Shown here one piece after another: positions 60,401-64,000 of a DNA stretch of 64,000 bases. The first letter of the stretch is position 1; each line of letters begins with the position of its first letter. The DNA comes from Flavobacterium orientale (lineage in GTDB: Bacteria; Bacteroidota; Bacteroidia; Flavobacteriales; Flavobacteriaceae). Where the stretch lies: the NCBI RefSeq assembly GCF_014638005.1, contig NZ_BMFG01000012.1, positions 1-64,000 of the forward strand. Reading direction: 5' to 3'. Position numbers and translations under genes: made by a program. A model generated the notes under the pieces. It saw only the letters and a list, made by a program, of their open reading frames with translations. It did not search any database and was not told the origin of the DNA.

Positions 60401-62003
60401 TAAGTAAGTTAGTTGCATTCGGCGTGCCTACAACAAGTACACCCACAATTGTTTGCTGATGTTTTAGTGGAATACCCAAAATAGATCTTATTTTCGCTTT
60501 TTTTGCGGCTTCTCGCCTTAAAAAGTTGGGGTTCTTCTGTAAATCGCCCCAAACAATAGATTTTTTTTCTTTCCAAACCATTCCGGGAAGACCTTCTCCA
60601 ATGGTGACCTCTGTGATATCTTCTGCGTGGTTGTAAAAGGCAACTGTACTGGAATCAGCCAAAAATTTTGTAGAAAGACGCAACGAAGTTGAATCAACCG
60701 AAGGCAACCAAATTTCACACAAATTGAAGTTTTCATAAGTAGCTATGAGATTACAAAGCTCATGCAAAGAAGTTTTTAAATCAACACCCTCATTAAATGT
60801 TTGGCTTATTTTGGCCAATAAATCATTTTGAATTTGATTGTTTTTTGCAGCAGTGACATCGCGTTCAATGGCAATCCAGTGGGTATACCATCCTTTTTCA
60901 TCCGCAACAGGCGAAATTGTAAAGTGAATCCAAAATGGGTCACCGTTTTTTTTGTAATTGATGGTGGTAATTTCACAAGATTCCCAACGGCGTAAAGCAG
61001 CTCCTAATTTTTGCAATTCATTTTTATCGGAATTAGGACCTTGAAGAATTCTAGGGGTTTGCCCTACTACTTCTTCAGTACTATAGCCGGTCATTCGGGT
61101 AAACGCCTCATTGACATAAAGTATTCTGGGCCCCGGCTCATCAAAAGGTTCCGCTTCGGTAATTAAAACAGCATCATTGGTGTGGGTGATAACACTCTCT
61201 AATAATTTTAAACGTTGCTCTTCTTTTCGTTGAGCCGTAATATCTTGAACAGTACCTTCAAATGCAATGGGTTTTCCAATGTCGTTTTTTACTAACCTGC
61301 CTCGCTCATGCACCCATTTAATACTGCCGTTGGGCAGCAAAATTCGGTGGATCGTGTCATGGGTTTTGATTCCTGCAAAAGCATTAGCTTGTTCTCTTTC
61401 AAATTCTTCCAAATCATCGGGATGAACGGTCTTAACAAAATTTTCATAGGAAAGTGAAAATGTTTCTTTAGTAACCCCCCAAATTTTATAAATCTCATCC
61501 GACCAAGTTAAGGTATTTCCATCCATTTCAAGCCGCCAATACCCGAGGTTGGCAATCGAAGCAGCCGCTTTCAATTTTTCCTCTGAGGCTTTTATATCCT
61601 GAAATTGCTTTTCGCTGTCCGTTACATTAATAGCAGAAATCATTATCGCTTGTTGACCTTGAAACATAACCTTGTGTCCATAGATATCCATAGACAGCAT
61701 TTCTCCACTTTTTTTATTGTGTAGAAATACACCAAACGGAATAGTTCCTTCCTGATTGTGAATGGTTTGATGTGCCTCAATAACTTGTGAAATTTCCTCT
61801 TTAGGACTTAAATCCAGAACTGACATTGATAAAAAGGCCTCTTTAGTATAGCCATACAACGCAATAGCGGCATGATTTACATCTATAATACTATAATCGG
61901 CTAGGTTGTAGACCCAATTGGGAATAGGATTGTAAAGGAAAAGAGCGTTGAAATCGGATTCCGAGGTACTTTTATTAGAATCCTTATTTTGATTTGTATT
62001 CAT
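57483..62003 (-). CDS. Giant cytosolic histidine kinase with nine PAS and one GAF domain
   Basis: The protein has 1506 residues and no membrane segment. Domain order from residue positions: PAS 20, PAS 150, LOV-like PAS 271, GAF 396, PAS 567, PAS 683, three similar PAS at 801, 917 and 1031, PAS 1149, HisKA with FTASHDLQEPLRMITSF near 1298, and HATPase (LLDNAIKYSK, DEGIGID, GTGIGLAIVKKH). The LOV-like domain reads GQTPRILQGPNSD and lacks the photoactive Cys. It likely integrates several internal signals. A REC gene follows 10 nt downstream. Confidence 0.93.
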   Translation of the reverse strand: MNTNQNKDSNKSTSESDFNALFLYNPIPNWVYNLADYSIIDVNHAAIALYGYTKEAFLSMSVLDLSPKEEISQVIEAHQTIHNQEGTIPFGVFLHNKKSGEMLSMDIYGHKVMFQGQQAIMISAINVTDSEKQFQDIKASEEKLKAAASIANLGYWRLEMDGNTLTWSDEIYKIWGVTKETFSLSYENFVKTVHPDDLEEFEREQANAFAGIKTHDTIHRILLPNGSIKWVHERGRLVKNDIGKPIAFEGTVQDITAQRKEEQRLKLLESVITHTNDAVLITEAEPFDEPGPRILYVNEAFTRMTGYSTEEVVGQTPRILQGPNSDKNELQKLGAALRRWESCEITTINYKKNGDPFWIHFTISPVADEKGWYTHWIAIERDVTAAKNNQIQNDLLAKISQTFNEGVDLKTSLHELCNLIATYENFNLCEIWLPSVDSTSLRLSTKFLADSSTVAFYNHAEDITEVTIGEGLPGMVWKEKKSIVWGDLQKNPNFLRREAAKKAKIRSILGIPLKHQQTIVGVLVVGTPNATNLLTQHQAILSKFESFIGSEIYRKRLENDLFHLFEALPDLICLVSFDGKFLKINKAGCTILGYQEEELVGFSFIDFIHPDDKDVSGLELQDFTKGSSTFQFENRYLTKTGEIVWLSWHCNSLVDEKVVYATAKNITNERKLEELLNNATTMTSIGGWEIDLINNRIVWSDEVHKIHETNPKHHILELESAINFYKEDHRAAVNAIIQHSIVTGDPFDFEAPLITAKGNEKWVRCIGKSERIAGVCTKIFGSIQDIHSMKTTSLQITEILGSISDAFYALDKNWKFTYFNKEAELLLDRKREDVIGKSIWDEFAPARDTILETIYKRVAASGNAETYEYFYPGTNSWYEINTYPSNGGVSSYFKNIDERKKAAEDLKLAFEEKIKIIESIGDAFFTMTRDFIVTYWNKTAEKLLGVKREEVLGKNLWTVFPDAVHLASFKNYHKVLKTQQPITFEDYFGKWLEVNAYPSNEGITVFFRDITLRKEADYRLQKAFDERNKILESIGDAFFAVDTNWIVTYWNKEAEKVLGRKKEGIVGKHLWEEYADAIESDFYKQYHKAVATGENVTFEEFYATLNKWFEVTAYPNAEGLSVYFKDVSLRKQTDIKILEANERFEKISEATNDAIWDWNIHDNTLYWGEGFKKLFGYDIENITPSYELWLSLIHPDDVTMVLESLHLSTTNLNIQKWSMEYRFKKANGDYAYVIDKGVIIRDAKGKSSRMLGAITDITFRKRYELELYELNTSLKKHTQELELANEELDQFAFTASHDLQEPLRMITSFMDLLKRKYGHQLDDKAHQYIHFATDGAKRMKRIIIDLLEYSRAGRFAEVSESIDLNEVMEDYLRLRRKIIQEKNAQINFGDLPTVVGEKAPLVQTIHSLLDNAIKYSKTNIAPEITISVEDADSEWIFKIQDEGIGIDELFFEKIFIIFQRLHNRNQYDGTGIGLAIVKKHVEMWGGRVWVTSELDKGSTFYFTLNK

Positions 62004-62550
62004 TCTAAATTTGTTAGTTGTAAAGTCAAACTACTTTACGGTATTTTCTGAGCTAGTTATAAAAAAAATATAAAATCCTTAAAAAAATAAACTAAATAAA
62101 GTTTTTGATACTCGCTAATTTTCTAAAATCGATAGAATAACTTTAGAAAATAAAATAATAAACAAATAAATTGATAGAAATTAACAAAAAATATAAGGAA
62201 TAATTTTATAAAAAAAATAAAATCAAAGATAGGAAACAAAAATTAATTTTAAAGAAAAACTTTATAATTTAATTCAAACATTATAATATGCTCACATAAA
62301 GTACCCTCTAAAATTATGTAAATAACACATAAATAAGGGACAAAACAACGTTTCTTGCCATATCGATGAAAAAAAATCTAAGTCTATCTTACTGCTACTT
62401 TTCAGTTGTACAGCTAAACTGCAACACAAAGTGTAGCATCATAAATCCTTGATGATAAAAAATCTAAATGACACTAAAAACTTGCATCCTTTGCGATTTT
62501 CCTTTGTGCCCTTGCAGTTAAACTTTTGAGGAAGGAAAACATAATGCACT
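62004..62550. other. AT-rich intergenic region
   Basis: Bases 62040-62345 are very AT-rich with long A and T runs and hold the kinase promoter region. An R2 copy lies at 62474-62532. No ORF or RNA gene is supported. Confidence 0.5.
62474..62532 (+). repeat. Dispersed repeat R2, copy A
   Basis: AACTTGC, TTTGCGATTTTCCTTTGTGC and GTTAAAC occur in the same order and nearly the same spacing as in copy B, 1.2 kb away on the other side of the esterase gene. Confidence 0.75.
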
Positions 62551-63546
62551 TCAATCCCGCAGTCCCTCCAAAAATCCTAAAGTCCTTCTAAATGCATTTT
62601 GCCCTGCGGCATTATAAGTAAATTGGTATTCATGCCCCAAAGCCGGCTGGCGACTCACTGGATAAAACAAAGTGTCCACTTTTACTTGTAACGATTGCAA
62701 ATGATTGCTTAATAATTTAGACTGAGCTTCTAAAGGATCGCCGTTTCCCGCAGTAATAAAAGTAGACGGAAAAGTAGCGGTGATATGAGTTGGAACTGAA
62801 ATCTCATCGAGGTTGTTAATCGCTTCAATGTTTTTCTCACCCAAATACGCCCATGAAACAGTTTGCATAAAACCTCCAAAATCATCTGATACTTCAATTT
62901 TGCTTATGTCATAAATCCCACAAAATAACAAAAGCCCTTTGAGTTGGTTGGGTTGTAAACCTGCTGTAATGTCAAGTTGTTGGGCATAGGTTGGATTGGT
63001 GATTAATGCCGCAGTAGCCGCCGTAAGCATAGCACCCCCGGAGTCACCTGCCAAAACCACAAAGGAAGTATCAGCTGGCAGTTGGTGCGACCCTGAAGCA
63101 ATAAAAGTTAATGCGTTATTCAACTGCCGAATAGGAGTGGGGTACTTTTTTTCAGGAGCTATGGAATACCCAACCGCGATAACTAAATAACCTTCTGCTG
63201 CCAAGAGCTTACAATAATTGGCTACTTGTTTCCTGGAGCCTGAAATCAAACCACCCCCATGAGTCCAAACAATTACGGGTAATTTTTTACCTGTTTTAAG
63301 GGCTGCAGTAGGATAATAAGCATCTAGAAAGGCGTCTTTATCATTAGTGTCGTAGGAAATATCTTCTAATGTGGAAATGCCTTCTGGTACGTGTTCTTCT
63401 AAAGCTGCATTCGCTCGTATCCCTTCTTTATTAAAGGCTTGTCGGATAAGCCATACCGACGGATAGGGACTAAGAAGAAAAAATAAATACAACACTATTC
63501 CCAAAACGAAGAGTGTACCACCGATTCGAAGAAGTAAACGTTTCAT
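62551..63546 (-). CDS. Alpha/beta hydrolase (HSL/BD-FAE-type esterase)
   Basis: The protein has 331 residues. An N-terminal hydrophobic segment (about 5-25) acts as anchor or signal. The oxyanion motif is WTHGGGLISG, the nucleophile GDSGGAM and the likely acid is in TAGNGDPLE, with His in PALGHEYQF. It hydrolyses small esters, probably in the periplasm. The gene is monocistronic and flanked by two R2 repeats. Confidence 0.9.
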   Translation of the reverse strand: MKRLLLRIGGTLFVLGIVLYLFFLLSPYPSVWLIRQAFNKEGIRANAALEEHVPEGISTLEDISYDTNDKDAFLDAYYPTAALKTGKKLPVIVWTHGGGLISGSRKQVANYCKLLAAEGYLVIAVGYSIAPEKKYPTPIRQLNNALTFIASGSHQLPADTSFVVLAGDSGGAMLTAATAALITNPTYAQQLDITAGLQPNQLKGLLLFCGIYDISKIEVSDDFGGFMQTVSWAYLGEKNIEAINNLDEISVPTHITATFPSTFITAGNGDPLEAQSKLLSNHLQSLQVKVDTLFYPVSRQPALGHEYQFTYNAAGQNAFRRTLGFLEGLRD

Positions 63547-63648
63547 AGGTTACCGTTTAGAAGTTTCGATGTATCAAATATAGAAATTTTATTGTTGAAT
63601 AGCTAGTACCTTTTATCGGTCACAGATCATCTATATCTCTTAGCTTAC

Positions 63649-63705
63649 ATAAAACTTGCGTCTTTTGCGATTTTCCTTTGTGCTCTTTGCGATTAAACCT
63701 TTAGG
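63649..63705 (+). repeat. Dispersed repeat R2, copy B
   Basis: It shares ATTTTCCTTTGTGC, TTTGCGA and TTAAAC with copy A at 62474. Pairwise similarity is about 85 percent by eye over 57 nt. Confidence 0.75.
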
Positions 63706-63767
63706 TAGCATCTTAATTTCTTACTATAAAAAAATATAATCTTCAGTGTTTTCTATAAGAAAAAATT

Positions 63768-63799
63768 CTGCCCCTCAGTGCCTCAGCCTCTCAGCCCCT
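63768..63799. repeat. Octamer array CAGCCCCT (4 units)
   Basis: CTGCCCCT, CAGTGCCT, CAGCCTCT and CAGCCCCT in exact 8-nt period; the unit consensus CAGCnCCT is the same as in the array at 48970. Confidence 0.7.
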
Positions 63800-63849
63800 C
63801 AAAAAAAACCATTTCATAAACCAAAATTCTTCCTTATATTTGGGCATCT

Positions 63850-64000
63850 ATGCAACCAATAAAAATTATTGAATGTCCACGAGATGCCATGCAAGGCATT
63901 AAAACCTTTATTCCTACCGAACGAAAAGTGGCTTATTTGCAAGCCTTATTACGCGTAGGGTTTGATACACTGGACTTTGGAAGTTTTGTTTCACCAAAGG
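63850..64000 (+). CDS. mvaB: Hydroxymethylglutaryl-CoA lyase (3' partial)
   Basis: The first 50 residues are visible, from ATG 63850 to the window end. IKIIECPRDAMQGIKTFIPT and LLRVGFDTLDFGSFVSP match the N-terminus of HMG-CoA lyases, including the metal-site region PRDAMQG. The enzyme cleaves HMG-CoA to acetyl-CoA and acetoacetate in leucine breakdown. Confidence 0.85.
   Translation, partial: MQPIKIIECPRDAMQGIKTFIPTERKVAYLQALLRVGFDTLDFGSFVSPK

Larger units (their letters stand above)
63547..63849. other. Divergent promoter region with R2 copy B and an octamer array
   Basis: It contains R2 copy B (63649-63705) and a four-unit 8-nt array (63768-63799). Promoters for the esterase and the HMG-CoA lyase are expected but no clear -33/-7 pair was found. 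Confidence 0.5.

Overview
The window comes from a member of the Bacteroidota, most probably a Flavobacterium-like marine or soil flavobacterium. The reasons are low GC, three very large secreted proteins ending in type IX secretion (T9SS) sorting domains, SprB-type repeats, A-rich translation starts in place of Shine-Dalgarno sites, and promoters with the Bacteroidota -7 element TAnnTTTG. No rRNA, tRNA, CRISPR array, insertion sequence or phage gene was seen.

Layout. 1-2.5 kb: end of an SprB-repeat adhesin. 3-6.3 kb: AraC regulator, YciF-type ferritin-like protein, GH130-family enzyme. 6.9-34.4 kb: a dense anaerobic nitrogen-oxide island. It holds a class III ribonucleotide reductase whose glycyl-radical tail is a separate small ORF, its activase NrdG, an Rrf2 regulator, nadA-nadB running into norC-norB, a cytochrome c, nosZ-nosL-nosD-nosF-nosY, a truncated globin, nrfH-nrfA, an outer-membrane porin, fused CcsBA cytochrome c maturation, the Ric iron-sulfur repair protein, a lipoprotein, a second Rrf2 regulator, an uncharacterised 600-residue protein, a FAS1 lipoprotein, a histidine-rich membrane protein and a Crp/Fnr regulator. 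35-40 kb: glycosyltransferase, SDR, Cys-rich copper-storage-like protein, cupin, DNA glycosylase. 40.5-55 kb: two giant T9SS proteins, an EreA/ChaN-like protein, a histidine kinase, a histone H1-like protein and an amidohydrolase. 55.5-62 kb: a two-component cluster with a nine-PAS histidine kinase. 62.5-64 kb: esterase and the start of an HMG-CoA lyase.

How it works together. The island can reduce NO to N2O (with an atypical NorB), N2O to N2 (clade II NosZ) and nitrite to ammonium (NrfHA). No NO-forming nitrite reductase (nirS or nirK) is present, so the set looks like NO and N2O consumption plus ammonification. NO protection (globin, Ric), haem attachment (CcsBA), oxygen-independent dNTP synthesis and NAD synthesis are encoded alongside.

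The strongest new observation is a Fnr-like palindrome, ATGAT-N4-ATCAT, in front of six transcription units (rrf2-1, cytochrome c/nos, ric, the 600-residue protein, FAS1, crp). In five of them its centre lies exactly 36.5 nt from the last base of a -7-like element, the class II activator position. This predicts a regulon for the Crp/Fnr protein at 34.4 kb. Other notable signals are the split NrdD, the Fe-B and haem ligand replacements in NorB, and several families of 7- and 8-nt tandem arrays and dispersed repeats at gene ends.
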